From: Saksenaea vasiformis B4078
Lineage: Eukaryota > Mucoromycota > Mucoromycetes > Mucorales > Saksenaeaceae
DNA length: 64,000 bases
Reading direction: 5' to 3'
NCBI GenBank assembly: GCA_000697055.1
Contig: JNDT01001676.1
Location: forward strand, 124,001-188,000
Both the position numbers and the translations under genes were made by a program. The first letter of the stretch is position 1, and the number at the start of each line of letters is the position of its first letter. The notes under the pieces are model-generated. The model had not been told where the DNA came from, searched no databases, and was given only the letters and a program-made list of their open reading frames with translations. This document shows positions 1 to 11,799 of the stretch, in pieces.

Positions 1-1142
1 ATGGTGCATGTCCTTGTTCAGCGACACGAATGCGCGCTTGATTATCCGTCCCAGGAGGAATATCCACAAAGACAGTTTGACGTTCCCGTACTCTGCCCAT
101 ACCCTCGCAAGCTGTACATGAGCTTGCACTACGCGACGTTGATCCAGTGCCACTGCATGTCCTGCATGCCGATTGCATGTACACTTCGCCCAAAGGTGCT
201 GGGTTTCTTCCTGTACCGTGACATGTGGGACACACCGATCGCTGGGGTTCGCCTTGTTGCACCCCCGTGCCCTCGCATACACTACAGTGAATAATTCTAT
301 CTGTCGTCACAGGCTTTGTAGTTCCTTTGATATCTTCTAAAAAACTGATCGTCAATTGTATCTGTAAAATGGTAAAAATGATTATTATTGTTCTTTCTTA
401 CTTCATCCCCTAACGTACCTGTATATCTTCTCCTGTCATGGGTCGTAATGATTCGCCACCTCCGCCGAATATGTCGGTTGGATCAAAATCACGTCTAGGT
501 CGATGTCTTGTCTCTGTCCGACGGGACCCTGGTGAATAAAAACGTTATTTTTTTTTCAGCTCCATGTTAGTTTATGCTTTTGATGTATACCAAACGGATC
601 CTCTTTTGGTGTATTTGTCAAGGTTTCATAGGCATCTTTAATTTGTGCAAACTTCTCATGGGCATCAATGCTTTTGTTGGTATCAGGATGGTACTGCTTT
701 GCAAGCTGCAAGATGAATTTCAGCAAAAATTCCATTGAATCGATTTAAGATTTTACTTCATAATAGGCTCTCTTAATATCTTCCTCTGATGCTGAGGCAT
801 CGACGCCTAAAATGTCATATGGATCCTGCTTGGAGCAGCAACAAACTGTGAAATTCGTGTGCGCTTGTTCCATAGCAACAAACCTGAAACATGAAAGAGA
901 GCCTTCTAAAGCCATCAGTACATAAAAGGAATGGATAATTTCATACTTGCCCTCTGTCTAGAACATAGCGCCGAATGCCATGCAAGTCTTGTACGATTCC
1001 TGAAAGAACGATCAACAACACCTCGGCCATGAACAAAACGCCTTGGAGCACCAATGGCTCTGGTTAATTGGCAGTAGAATGCATCACTTTCAGAAAAGAA
1101 GCCATCATGTCTTGCTAGGCATCTGTAAATGGATCGCAACAT
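1..1142 (-). CDS. MDJ1: Mitochondrial DnaJ (Hsp40) co-chaperone, Mdj1-like, 3' end outside window
   Basis: Type I Hsp40 that would stimulate mitochondrial Hsp70 in matrix protein folding. Model exons on the minus strand: 947-1142, 757-845, 591-705, 419-528 and 361 down to the window edge; all phases agree. The first exon is arginine-rich and nearly free of acidic residues, as expected of a presequence. The J domain follows (DPYDILGVDASASEEDIKRA, then HPD in LAKQYHPDTN). Then comes a short Gly/Phe-like stretch (DIFGGGG), and four zinc-finger repeats of the CxxCxGxG type (CSVCEGTG, CPTCHGTG, CRTCSGTG, CTACEGMG; the last has Met for the usual residue). The start of the C-terminal substrate-binding region (VFVDIPPGTDNQARI) is present. 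The acceptor of exon 2 is uncertain: 883 has a better tract but breaks the frame, 845 keeps it. The remaining C-terminus lies left of the window. Family assignment is firm; the mitochondrial location is inferred from the N-terminus. Confidence 0.9.
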
Positions 1143-1468
1143 GGTCCCGAGAGCAGCAGAGCTGTGTGTGACTGAGATCTCGAACTTAGCAGATCTGTTG
1201 CATGAAGATGAGATGGCCGATCACGACACAAAAATCTATGAAATTTTTTTTTTGGAGATCTTAATTAACTTTTTTTTCTTTGATTTTATTATCTTTTTTG
1301 GTGTTTTATCATAAGGCAGAAATGAATTAATTCAAAAGAGAAAGTGAAAAAGTGAAACGGAATTAAAGAGAAAAAAGAAAAGAGGATCGCATGCATGATA
1401 ACGTCTTGTGGAAATGGAAATGTCTAAAATGGTGTAAAAAAAATTCATACAAACGTAACAAGTAAAAT
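1143..1468. other. Intergenic, probable promoter of the DnaJ gene
   Basis: Lies between the start of the DnaJ gene and the stop of the PH-domain gene, both on the minus strand. It is A/T-rich with T runs near 1246-1280 and A runs near 1370-1442. No further gene was seen. Confidence 0.5.
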
Positions 1469-4400
1469 TTAAGCGTTGGCTACTTGTCGTGTAGCTGCTG
1501 ACAGTTGCCGTGGTTTCCGTTTGCGGTACTGAGGACGGCTCAGGTGTTCTTTTTCAAGCTTCGACACATGATGTTTACCGTTGCAGCACATTCTTACATC
1601 CTCCAATGGATCATTATCTTCCTCCATACGTACTCTATTGTTGGTGGATGATAATGAAGATTGTGCTGAGCTGCTTGATCGTAAACGTCCAGTGGATGTG
1701 GAACGGAAGATACCCTGGATACGCTGGATACTGGGTGTCCTGAGAATAGACACACGGCCACTGGATACAGATCCAGTTGGGAAGGGCTGGTCGATACTCC
1801 TTGCCATATCACTGGAAGAACCATCCACACCAGAACGGGCTAGCAAGTAAGAAAGTGACTACGAAAGATCATATGAGTAAAAAAAAAAAAAAAAAAAAAA
1901 AAAAATGACGCTTGGCACAAAGAAATAGCTTACCTCAAACCAAGCATTGTGTCGTGCCATGTCAGGTGCTGTCACCTTAATCAGACGGTTGTTTGTCTTG
2001 ATAAGTAGACTGACCTTCGGCAGGCCTGGTGGGGTTGGTGAGTTGTCTGGGATAACAGATACTCCCTCAATAAAGGCTAAACAAGATAGGAAGCATGTTA
2101 TGACAGGCTAGTTGGATTATTTCTTGCTGACTTACCACTTTTGGCCTTGGTTTCGTTAGATTGAACACCTGGCATCTGAGTACTCCAGTAAAGTGTTCGG
2201 GTATACGGATGAATCCAGAAATAACGTTTGTGGCGGTTTTCAGAAATGCCGTGGCCAACAGGTTTGCGGGTGTACTTCCATAACCAATCACCGATCATGG
2301 TCTCCGTGATCATAGCAATCACATTAGAATCAGTACTTCCACGGTTGTGGGGTAAACCATTGATATGGGATGAAACTTCAGAGCCAGAAATTCCATTGGT
2401 ATCTGCAGAAGATAAAGAGAGATCGCTGGCACCAGGCCTTGCATGGTCATCTCTATTATTATTATAGGGGTCATGGTTTCGGGTATAGCCTGCGCCGCTT
2501 CGCACAGAAGAACGCTCAAAATCCGTAGGCCCAGCTGGCATCTTGCCTCGGTTAAGATAGCTAGATGTGGATCCTGTGGTGTTGGAACGGTCCAGACTGT
2601 TGAGAGAAGGCGTATAACCAACACGAGATAGCAGCGACGATGGAGGTGGGCTTGTTGGGCGAGGTGGCGGCACTTCTCGCGTAGAACGAACACTGTTGTC
2701 ATCGCGCAACGATCCGCGTGCAGCGAGATCGGCTAAGCTAGGTGTATTCGTCTTACGCACGCCGGGCTTTGTGAGGTTGGAACTCATGTCGCATGTGTGG
2801 CGCTTGCTCTCAGGATGGGATTTTCCATCCGTTTTCGTGCTTTCTGGGGAATGTGCCTTGGCCAAAGCTTCGGCCACGATGGCATCAACGTCTGCCTTGC
2901 TGTACATCTTCTCTGTACTGGACACATTTGAAAGCACTTCTTGCTTCTGTTCACTTTCGGAATGCTCTACTGGCGCAGCAAGGAGCTTCTTGTCCTCGGG
3001 TACTTTTGTCTCTTCTACCTCCGCACCGATGTCTCGTGGTACTCCCTTCGTTGCATCCTCGCCATTTGTATTGTCTGAGGTTGCCTTGGCAAGTCCGCCA
3101 AGACCAAGTAGGCCAGCGCCTGCTGCTATCACACCTGCAATGGATGACTTGTTTGCCTCTTCTGGCATGTTGACTTGGATGCCAACATCCATACCAGGAA
3201 TAGTGGGTTTTGGCGCCGTTTGCTTCTCTGCTTCGATCTCTGGTGCTCCAACCCACCCGTGCTGCAATGCGACATCTGTCAAACCTGCAGGTTTTGCAAC
3301 AAATTGTACCTCCGCATCCCTTGTTTTGGGAACCTCATGTTGTACAGACACGTCAATAGGGGTGGATTCGCTAGGAGCGGCCGTATGCACACCGGCTGCT
3401 TCCTCCCATTGAGTTTCATTATCCCGTGTGGAAGTAGGTTCGCATTGTACCTCGACGTGAACAGCCGGGACCTCTTCAGTTTGCATACTTCCGTCGACGG
3501 ACGCTTCCACATCACTTTGCACTTCGGCATCGACTGTCTCGGCTGGGAGGCTTTGGACCTGAACGTCGTGCCGATCAACAGGGGCAATATCAATACTCGT
3601 GATATTGACAACCTCCAGTTTCACACGACGAGCGGAATGATCTGTTGTTGGCTTTGGTGTAGCGTCTGTCAATGATGCTTCGTCCACTTGATCCGTTTGT
3701 GTGCAACTATCGACACCTGATGCACGTGAACCCGTTACAGCACCGGCAATAGCACCGACGACAGCAAAGGCAGTATCTCTCAGCGACTGCTGTGTATGCG
3801 CAGGTTGTGGGGTAGGTTTATCAACTGGAGCGCTGGTCATAGCCATCCCTAACTCGTCGCCTAGTGAACGGGGAGCAGCATTTTCGTCTTGCTCTAGTTC
3901 CATCGGATCAACGCTGCCATTTGTATCCAAGGAGATCGTACTCTGGATACGGCTTTGTGAAAGCTCCGAGGACAAGGGTGTAAACCCTGTGGACATGGAT
4001 GGAGACATGTTCTGGAAAGCATTCGCGTGTTCATTGTCGCTCTCACCATTGAGATCACTTTCGTCGGACGATTCGAGAGAAGAATAGGAGTCCTCCTTGT
4101 TCTTGTTTTCTTCATCCGATAGGTCTCCTGCTGTGCTTCCACTGCGGTGGCGACGGCTCACACCTCTCGTTTTGCGTGATGGTGCTTTGCGCTTATTGGC
4201 TTTTCTTGCGCGTCGAGAGCTGGCTCCAGCTTCATTGGCTCCGTTAGAACTGGGACCTGCGTCTACCCACAAACGAGGATCGTTTTGAAGCTGCTCAATG
4301 GTTTCCTGTGATTCTGCAAGAAGCTTTTTCAGTTCGAATTTCTCCGTCTTTTCCTTGTGCAGATTTGAACGATAGTTCGACACCATTCGATGCGCATGAG

Positions 4401-5827
4401 CGAGTGATGATTTGAGAGTCTCAACTTCAAGTGCTTGGTTACGGACAGGTGATTGCTTTGGAGAGGGTGGAGGGGTAGAATTAGGTGAGCTACCTTCCTT
4501 TGCCGATGTCGATGTGTCTTGATTTTGTTCATCTGCCACTTCGCCGTTCGTTGTCGGTTTCAGTTCCGTCTGACTATGTCGGGCAATTCTCTTTTGTGCC
4601 TTGGCAATTGCCAATTCCGAAGTAAGTGCTTCGATTTGCTTCGTTTGCTCCGCTTTTTCGCGCTGAAGTCCTGCAGAATGCCGCCGTATCACTGACATGT
4701 CATGCTCATGGCGTGTTTTCATCGTGTCAATTGTAGCAGTAAGTTTTTCTTCGCGATCTCGTAGGTGTTCGACTTCGGTCGTTAGCCGATTGAGTTGTTT
4801 CGCCAGCTTGTTCTGTTCAGCATTTGCTTTACTGAGATTCTGCTGCAGATCGGTGACACTAATAGTAAGTTCTTGCTTCGCTAGCTCAAGATTCCATGTT
4901 TCTTCTTTGAGTTTTTCTGTTTGGATAAATAAATAATTTAGCCATTGCCACATCCAAACTGAAACAGAATCTTTACCTTCGTTTTCTTCCTTCTGCCTCA
5001 AAAGTTTTGCCATGGATTCAGCCGCTCGTTCAAGATCGGCCTTTTGTATCTCGAGTGCTCTGAGCTGTTCCTCTTTTTCGTGTAAAAGCGCTTGCATCTT
5101 TCGAACTTCGATCAATAACCCCTGACCAATCTCAGTGGCAAATTCGATGTCAGTATTCCGTCGATCTGCGTTAGGAACCTTCGATCGACGCTTAGTAGGC
5201 GTAGAACCCGTCGGAGGAGGAGGCAAAGGCAACATCGTTGTAGCATCATGTCCGTGAGCAGGTGGTAACATGGTCGAAGTAGATGGACTCGGTAATGCCT
5301 CCCGCTGACCAAGCAACTACGTCCAAAAAAAGAAAAAAAGAAGGTTATCGGCTGTTCAGATGGAAGGAGGGGAACACAAGAAAAAAAGTGCTTCGTACCT
5401 TTTCTTTTCGCAAGGCACTCAGACCAGGTGACAGCGGATTTGTCCTGTAGCTGCCTAGATCCCGTTCCAAATAACGCAGTTTTTCCAAGGTCGCAGGTGA
5501 TAAATTATCTATGCGATGCTCTTGTTGGTTTCCTTGCTGCTGGTAGTTTTGGGGAAGGGCATCTTGCTGTAGATCGACTTCCTTTATTTTTTCTTTAAGC
5601 TGATTGATTTGTCGGTCAAGCACGTTTTTTTCAATCCCGCTACTTGATTCTTGCAGTTGCTTTTCCTTTTCAGCTAGCTGTTGCTCAAGCTCAAGTCTGA
5701 GTTGTGCGGCGGGAGATGGCGAGCGGACAGATGCGGAGGTGGAGCAAGATGGTGTTGGTAGGACAGGAGGTGGTGTATTACCAGAAGTTGGTGATGATAA
5801 TGAGTGTTTGGGAGGAGACGAGCTCAT
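1469..5827 (-). CDS. Cortical PH-domain anchor of the Num1/Mcp5/ApsA family
   Basis: Large scaffold expected at the cell cortex, where Num1/Mcp5/ApsA proteins tether dynein and mitochondria and act in nuclear positioning. Exons: 5399-5827, 4977-5316, 2136-4916, 1934-2076, 1469-1858; about 1360 residues. Order: Ser/Pro-rich N-terminus, short coiled coil (about 45-90), a long coiled coil (about 180-400, rich in Glu/Lys/Leu heptads), a basic patch, a low-complexity acidic/Ser region, a run of TQT/xVQ motifs (about 3168-3710 on the DNA), and a C-terminal PH domain (about residues 1122-1243). The PH domain starts GDWLWKYTRK, has RHKRYFWIHPYTRTLYW, and ends WFESLSYLLAR, the classic pattern of the Mcp5/Num1 PH family. 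Its three exons join in phase, which fixes the acceptor at 1858. The 60-nt intron 4917-4976 is a multiple of three without an in-frame stop, so it could be mistaken for coding. A 27-nt T run (minus strand) sits in the last intron. Confidence 0.87.
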
Positions 5828-6211
5828 GTTGTGTGTGTTTCAGGAGGTGAGAGAAGAAAGAAAAAGAGAATGTGATGATTGAGAGATTGATGATGAGATG
5901 GTAGTTAAATGGATGAATTAGAAAGGAATGCAGTAAAGATTGACAGGTTAAGGCACACAACACTTTTTGACTGAGCGTGAGCGTGTGTATGCAGAAAGAG
6001 AACTGCTAGTGGACTGGATATTTTGCGGGCATACACACGCACACAGCACAGTAAGATAGATAGTCTGAGGAGGGGTTAATAATAATATTAAAAAAAAAAA
6101 AAGCTTCGACAAACAAGCAAGACACTCACAAATACTCATGAGGCACCATGTGACGTGCAACAATGAGTGTTATTTTGCCCCACCCTTCGACCTCGAGTTT
6201 GTTCTCCAATT
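5828..6211. promoter_or_regulatory. Divergent promoter region, PH-domain gene / BolA gene
   Basis: 384 bp separate the two divergent start codons, so both genes probably share this control region. It holds a purine-rich stretch near 5850-5885 and an A run near 6091-6101. I recognised no specific factor site. Confidence 0.5.
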
Positions 6212-6599
6212 ATGTCTACACAACACTCTGGAGTCACCTCCGATTCTTTGAAGCTTGCTATTATTGAACGCCTGGAGGCCGAGCACGTCGTATGTGAATT
6301 CAACGTGGATTTTGCAATGTTGTATAACATGCAGGATCTTGAACCATTAGGAGATCGTTGATCTCTCATCTGGCTGCGGTCAAATGTACGAAGTCGTTAT
6401 TGTGTCAGGACTTTTCCGTGACAAGCGAACACTTGCTCGTCATAAGCTGGTGAATGAAAAGCTCAAGGAGGAAATTAGCAAGGTTCACGCGTTTTCTCAG
6501 GTAACTTGTCTCTATGTCGACGCGACAAGTTTAACGGATGAAATATTTCAGAAATCCTACACGCCGGAAGAATGGGAAAAGAAGAAGCAGGAGCAGTAA
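6212..6599 (+). CDS. BolA-family protein, BolA2/Fra2-like
   Basis: Small partner of monothiol glutaredoxins in iron-sulfur handling; in yeast Fra2 with Grx3/4 relays iron status to Aft1/2. Exons 6212-6289, 6351-6500, 6552-6599; 91 residues, the usual size of the BolA2 type. Spliced protein has [26 protein letters not shown], and [13 protein letters not shown]. Cys35 and His57 fall where Fra2/BOLA2 keep their cluster ligands. The second intron is 51 nt and in frame, so an unspliced transcript would insert 17 residues in the conserved [13 protein letters not shown] junction; the spliced form matches the family. The upstream in-frame region at 6167 is not needed. A poly(A) signal AATAAA lies at 6634-6639. 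No targeting signal, so cytosol or nucleus is likely. Confidence 0.9.
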
Positions 6600-8535
6600 T
6601 ATATATATAAAGCATTTCATTTTACTAGCTCACAATAAAACTGAAAGGCTATACATGTCTGGCGATTGAGATTGCCTGGCACGGACTTACATCTTGTAAT
6701 AATGTGTGCAAGATTCTTGCACGAGGAAATAGCACCATCCAGAAAATCATCCTATTTTTGTTTTTGCTGAAGTGTAGGAAAAAAAGTGGAAGGTACTATT
6801 GTCTATAATTAAGGTTTTTTTCCTTAGGAGCAGGTGTGGCCTGTTATCAGGGCAGCTACGGCTTGAGAAAGCACTTCTTTGTATGGGACCCAAAAGAGGG
6901 GAAGGGAGGATCAACATCCCCACCCCTTTATCGGCCACCTTGTAGATTAGGATACTTGTCGTGCCGAGAAATAGACTCATGTCGCACTCCAAATATTTCA
7001 TAAAATATTTTGCACCTGTAAGGAAGACATGTGGCGTTGGATGTTAAAACCTTTCTTCTTGCTTTCTGTGAACGAAACGACTCGTATGCGTGTACATATT
7101 GCTGCATATACAAAATGGCATAAGAATAAATTGATTGCAGAAATATTCACAGACAACGATATTAGATCTTCAATTAAGACGAAGAATGAAGTAGCACTAA
7201 ATGTTACATGTACTCCGCAACAATCGGATATACCGTCATCATGAAAGAGGAGAAGATAAAAGCGCAATATCGTAGAAACGTTGCCATGCGAACGTAGCGG
7301 TCAATCATGCGGGATGGACGTCGGTTATCCGACATTTTTTGCATTTCCAATGAAGCGCGACTGAAACTGCGAGGACATCGTCCAAGGATAACAGCAGACA
7401 GCAATGCATGTTGTATTTTGATTAATAAAAAATCAACCTTGATTATAATAGAAAACAGTGTAGAACAAGCATCTGCATTCAAGGGAAAAGGAAATAAATC
7501 ATTGGACGTCTATGCTGCTTCCCTTGCAATGAATAGCAAAACATCATGTCACTGTACCACCATCAATGCATAGCGAACATCTTGGAACATTTCGCAGCAT
7601 TATCCAGACGTTCTATTGGAAACCTAAGGTGACCAACTTCATTTTTAATCAATGGAGACAACCAGCTCAATAAGAATCATTGAAACTAGCACTGAATTGA
7701 AATCAAAGTATTGACCCGAGTGATGGTGTACGTAGGATGAGAAACACCAAAGGACTATGCGCCAAGTCAACGCAAAAGGACATTGACCAATCAAAAAAAA
7801 AAAAAGAAAAGTCGCGCGCTACTTCCATCTTGCAGCCACATTAAAGTTATCATTGAAAATAACTGACTCAGATATGACCGATGTAAGTGACTATGTGGCG
7901 ATAACGAGAAATATGTTGGCGCAGAGTAACAAATATTGGACCGTGCTGAAAGCATAGAAAGTAAAAAGGAGAATTAGCTGCGCTTTTGTTCCACATTTGT
8001 ATTCATTATCTATCTGTAGATATGCAAGGAATAACTGGAACGAGATCCAAGATAGGCAGCCCAAGTGCTATCTAAGACAGGTGGCAACGGCAGGTGACAT
8101 AGATTACTATGATGTAGAGCCTGTAACAGCTATCATACACTGTAGCAGAGAGATACCAATTCGGTCGAGAAAAAATTATGTTATGTTGGCTACCAAATTC
8201 TATCGCCACTAGGGATGTAGTTTCTTCGTTTGATAACGATTTGGATATTCACAGTTACGATAATTTCAAATCTAGAAATATGGTTGTCTAGCAATTTTCT
8301 TTGTTTCTCCTTCTCAGACTTTTTGTTTTAGTGCCGGATCTTATAAATATCTCGAGCAGCATAAATTCTTACCCAAAATACAGTATGCACGAGTTTGTTC
8401 GAATATTTGCTACATATGTTACACACCGAACAGTCACACAAGAAGCCTTTTCTAACGCGCTAACGACACTACATGCAACGTACACAAGCTTTCTTTCCTT
8501 CTGGCTCTTTTCCTTACATTTTCTGAACTCTCATC
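6600..8535. other. Intergenic, no gene recognised
   Basis: About 1.9 kb between two plus-strand genes. Open frames here are short (under 95 codons), overlap on both strands and show no conserved motif or splice-linked partner. The last few hundred bases serve as upstream region of the membrane-protein gene. Confidence 0.5.
6634..6639 (+). terminator. Poly(A) signal of the BolA gene
   Basis: Canonical AATAAA 35 bp past the stop codon of the BolA gene. Confidence 0.5.
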
Positions 8536-9557
8536 ATGACATCGTGGGACTATGATAAACTTCTGGATGGCGCGGAGAATACTCTTTATGGTGTGCGTCT
8601 CGTTATTCGAAATCCCAAAATCTACACATGTCGCTTTCTATGCATCTTTGTTTGTCTTTTTGCCCTGTCATTTGTTTTGATCTGTGTATCACAAGCTATT
8701 ATCATCATACCCTTTGTTATTTTACAAACCCTTCTACCAAATGCATTTGGGAGTGAAGCAATGGAAGCAAGCGTCGCGTTAGCAACCCTTGCACGGTCTA
8801 TACGCGAAATCATCTCCCATTTTCCTTTCATTGCACTGCTAGTCATGCGATACCTGTACCCCCAACCGTTGGACGAACTTTTTATGGAATCCCTAAGATT
8901 TGTTGACAAGCATCACCCAGGACGTGAACCCTATGCAAATGTGTTGACAGTGGAGAGATTTCGTGCAAATTATTGGAAAAATAAGGCAGAATTTACCGAT
9001 CGAATAAGTGCAAAGTTTCATCTATTTACAATGGGATGTCTCCTGTTTCTTGGCTCATTACTACCTCGAGTTGGTAATCTTGTCCTTCCGATAGCAGGTA
9101 AAGGTCGAATAAGGTTAACGTTTTACTTCAACTATCTTTCGTAGGTGCCTACGCCGGATTCAATGCCTTCGGTACTATGCAAGGTATTGCGATCGGTATT
9201 GTCTTCTTTTTTCTTCCTCGTTGGATGGCTATTTACGTGTTACATGCTCTGGTGTTGATGCGTGCCTTGATGCGTCAAATGTTTGACCCGTATTTTGCGC
9301 GTATGAATATGGATTACAACGCCAGGCGGCACTGGCTCAAACAGAGGAAAGAGCTACTTTTCGCATTTTCTGCCTTTACCTACATTATTACCCGTACACC
9401 TTATATTGGGTTTCTAGGATATGGACTTGCTCAAGCGACAGCAGCTTACATGCTAACAAAAGTGATACCTGTACCTCCGCCCCAAGTAGTACCTCCCAAA
9501 CAAACAGTCGACGAATTGTCGGTTAGCGAATCCGCAAGGGATAGAAAAAACAGATAA
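8536..9557 (+). CDS. Multi-pass membrane protein, resembles EI24 / Lds-Rrt8-like fungal family
   Basis: Exons 8536-9097 and 9145-9557, 324 residues; the 47-nt intron joins in phase (LPIAG/AYAGFNAFG). Four to six hydrophobic segments are visible: about residues 35-75 (two tightly packed, ISQ-poor and rich in Ile/Val/Phe/Cys), 105-120, 165-185, 200-235 and 275-295. The pattern of an amphipathic N-terminus (SWDYDKLLDGAENTLYGVRL), paired membrane hairpins and a charged linker (HHPGREPYANVLTVERFRAN) recalls the EI24/LDS-RRT8 group of fungal membrane proteins, which sit in lipid-droplet, ER or spore-wall membranes. That is a resemblance by eye, not a match I could test. No signal peptide; the C-terminus is hydrophilic (QTVDELSVSESARDRKNR). 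No neighbour helps to define its role. Confidence 0.75.
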
Positions 9558-10319
9558 CCATCCGACATCTAAGCCTTGTAATTTCATCCATAAACAAACT
9601 CTTGATTATTATTATGTTTATCGCAGGTTTTTCGGACGGACTTTCCCCCGCCGTTTGCAAGATCAGTACGTAGCCAAGTTACATGGTTTGGTCCCTTTTC
9701 TAATCTAGAAAAAAGCTGAAGCATTTGTTACCTATTTTTCAGACAGCGTATCTCTTGGCAATAGGACACAATACATTGACCCTTTCCTCTCCTGATCCTT
9801 TGACGCGTTTTAGGTTTGATGTCAAATGACAAGCTTACTTTTGTCGCTCAGTCCTTGAGAACATTTGCTGCCTTCATGTGTTTTTCACACCCAGTTTTTT
9901 TTTTTTGTTTGGGTCCCGCAGTACGTTAAATTGGATAGAGTTAGTGATCTCTTCATCATGTTTTCTAAATATTCTGATTGATGTTCATAGCAATAAATGA
10001 CTTGATTCATGTCCAGTTTCTTTTTCGGAGAGTTGGGCGTGGTTCTATGCATCTGTCGCAGCCACCTGTCTAACGATAGCCGAAGCGCATAGTGATGCGT
10101 TAAATTAGGCTTCAAAGAACTGACCATAGGACATGTAGCACGAGAAAGAGATGGGGTGATATAAACTATTCTTCTAATGCTATAATCAATTTTAAATCCG
10201 TCAATTTTTTAATATAAGCTGCATATATTCGGTTTTGCATGCGATTCTGCTGGCAAGCTTTAGTTTGATGTTGACATTGTATTGTATTCTTTCATGTACT
10301 TGTATCAGCGATAGATTCC
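9558..10319. other. Intergenic, no gene recognised
   Basis: Follows the membrane-protein gene. A T run at 9898-9906 and otherwise mixed sequence; no conserved reading frame seen. Confidence 0.4.
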
Positions 10320-10517
10320 TCGATAGGACACAAAAACGTAGTTTCAGATAACAAGATGTGATGGACATCCAAAGGAACACATGAATCATCTTTATGTCTT
10401 CGTCTCTGTTCTCAACAACATTCCCGGTAGGGATGTCAGTTGACTATACCTACAAGATTATTCAAATTTCTGATTTCTCATTTAGGCTGCATGACCTCTG
10501 TCCCAAACCGTCTTAAT

Positions 10518-10520
10518 TGT

Positions 10521-10595
<75 letters not shown>

Positions 10596-10597
10596 TA
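10518..10597. repeat. GT/CA dinucleotide microsatellite
   Basis: About 80 bp of GT repeats with a few GC and GA interruptions. It gives spurious Cys-Val or Thr-His open frames on both strands. Confidence 0.95.
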
Positions 10598-10640
10598 ACT
10601 TTTGTTCATCGCAAGTTGATAAATGTTATCACACTCTATA

Positions 10641-10832
10641 TCACTCGCCTTCCGCAATAAATTGCCAGACATCGCATGGCTTCAGGTCCTCTGGAGACCG
10701 TAGATCTAAAATTGGCCATTCAGGAATGCCGAACGCCGAGCTCCTCACCGCTTCCGCCAGTTCAGGTGCTGCGCTGTTTCCCACATGATTGTGAGAATAA
10801 CCTTGGGAGTAAGTTACAAGGCAACAAAGCAT
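10641..10832 (-). pseudogene. Coding-like fragment, unknown family
   Basis: An open minus-strand stretch of 63 codons with balanced, non-repetitive composition, including PELAEAVRSSAFGIPEWPIL and then SPEDLKPCDVWQFIAEGE. It ends at a TGA right after GCGA, where a GTGATA donor could also lie. It sits inside repeat copy A, whose plus strand carries the intron-like signals, so the coding strand is unclear. I do not recognise the family. It is either a remnant exon or chance. Confidence 0.3.
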
Positions 10833-11799
10833 CTTTCATTTACTAGCCGTAAATGAATTTATATGCTGAATGATTAGATCACTCAAGTGAAAACTTACAG
10901 GTCAATAACGCATACTCAGTTTTTTTTTTTTTCCTTAGAGCAATTTTGGCTCTTCGAGTAGCGTACAAATGCATTCACTAGTCACAGGATATTGTACCTG
11001 TTTTTCTCTTGTAGTCCTGTTGACTTTGGGCGATTTTTGGGCAATTCCGATACTCACTTCTAATCTTTTTGTCGAAGATGACTTGATATTTCCTCCAGAT
11101 GAATTTTGCGATGGAGAGACAGAAGAAAAAAAGAACCAATGTATATATTATTCACTAAACATATGTATGCTTTAGAGCAATGTAAACTGGTTTTCAATTA
11201 ACATTAATATTTTCTCACAACAGTTCGATACTCCCTTTTTACTGTCAACAACATTTCGGAGACTCTCCTAATAGTAATGCTGTTTGCTCATGATAACAGC
11301 ATCCCTGCTCCTTCTCAGAAAACTCGTCATCATAGTAACCGCTCCGATCGCGATAAGGGGTACTCAATAGCGGCCACTGTTCCCAAGATAAATTGGCTAT
11401 GCGGTAATTCACTCTTAGATAAGACCTTATCGGCCTGAGAAGCCGTATACACATTGAGCTGGACACTATGGGGAAAAGACACCGACAATTCGCCTGCTGT
11501 TGTCATTTTCAGGTAAATAGTCGGAATCATTATGTCAGCTTCAAGACATACTTGGCAGCAATGTGCTACACTGCAACGACTACCTACCTGCAAATGACAG
11601 AAACAGGTGAATTGTCGGAAACGCCTTTCCCACAGCGGGATTGACAACAACATATCTACTACGTCAATACGCACATCATTAGAAAATCTTCGAGGCTAAC
11701 AGCAAATAACTGTTCAACGGTACAACGTTGATGCCAGGATCTCCATTGTCTGAAGGTATCATAGATTGTTAGACTTTAATTTCTCTTGAATAGTCGCTC

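Larger units (their letters stand above)
10320..10885 (+). repeat. Decayed dispersed repeat, copy A
   Basis: Aligns by eye with 26680-27145. Shared landmarks in the same order: an exon-like tract ending in CCCG followed by a GTA donor (10420s), an intron-like spacer ending TTTAG (about 10484), then TGCATG.CC.CT.TGTCCC.AACCGTCT, later GCCAGAC, CCATTC, and GGGAGTAAGTTACAAGG leading to CATTTACTAG (10838-10847) and ATGCTG. Identity looks like 60-70 percent. A GT microsatellite has grown inside this copy. Parts also match copies B (12985-13345) and D (34080-34230). Stops interrupt it, so it is a relic. Confidence 0.6.

Noticed and set aside
1..294. 97-codon plus-strand frame at the left edge
   Set aside because: It is the reverse of the DnaJ zinc-finger exon, whose minus-strand reading has four CxxCxGxG repeats.
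2696..3412. 238-codon plus-strand frame
   Set aside because: Shadow of the low-complexity part of the PH-domain anchor; Ser/Cys/Ala-rich with no motif.
10519..10788. Cys-Val-rich plus-strand frame
   Set aside because: Produced by the GT microsatellite; no protein meaning, although its second half overlaps the coding-like minus fragment.
11330..11674. 114-codon minus-strand frame with several Cys
   Set aside because: No family pattern, no splice partner, and it lies in a decayed region.
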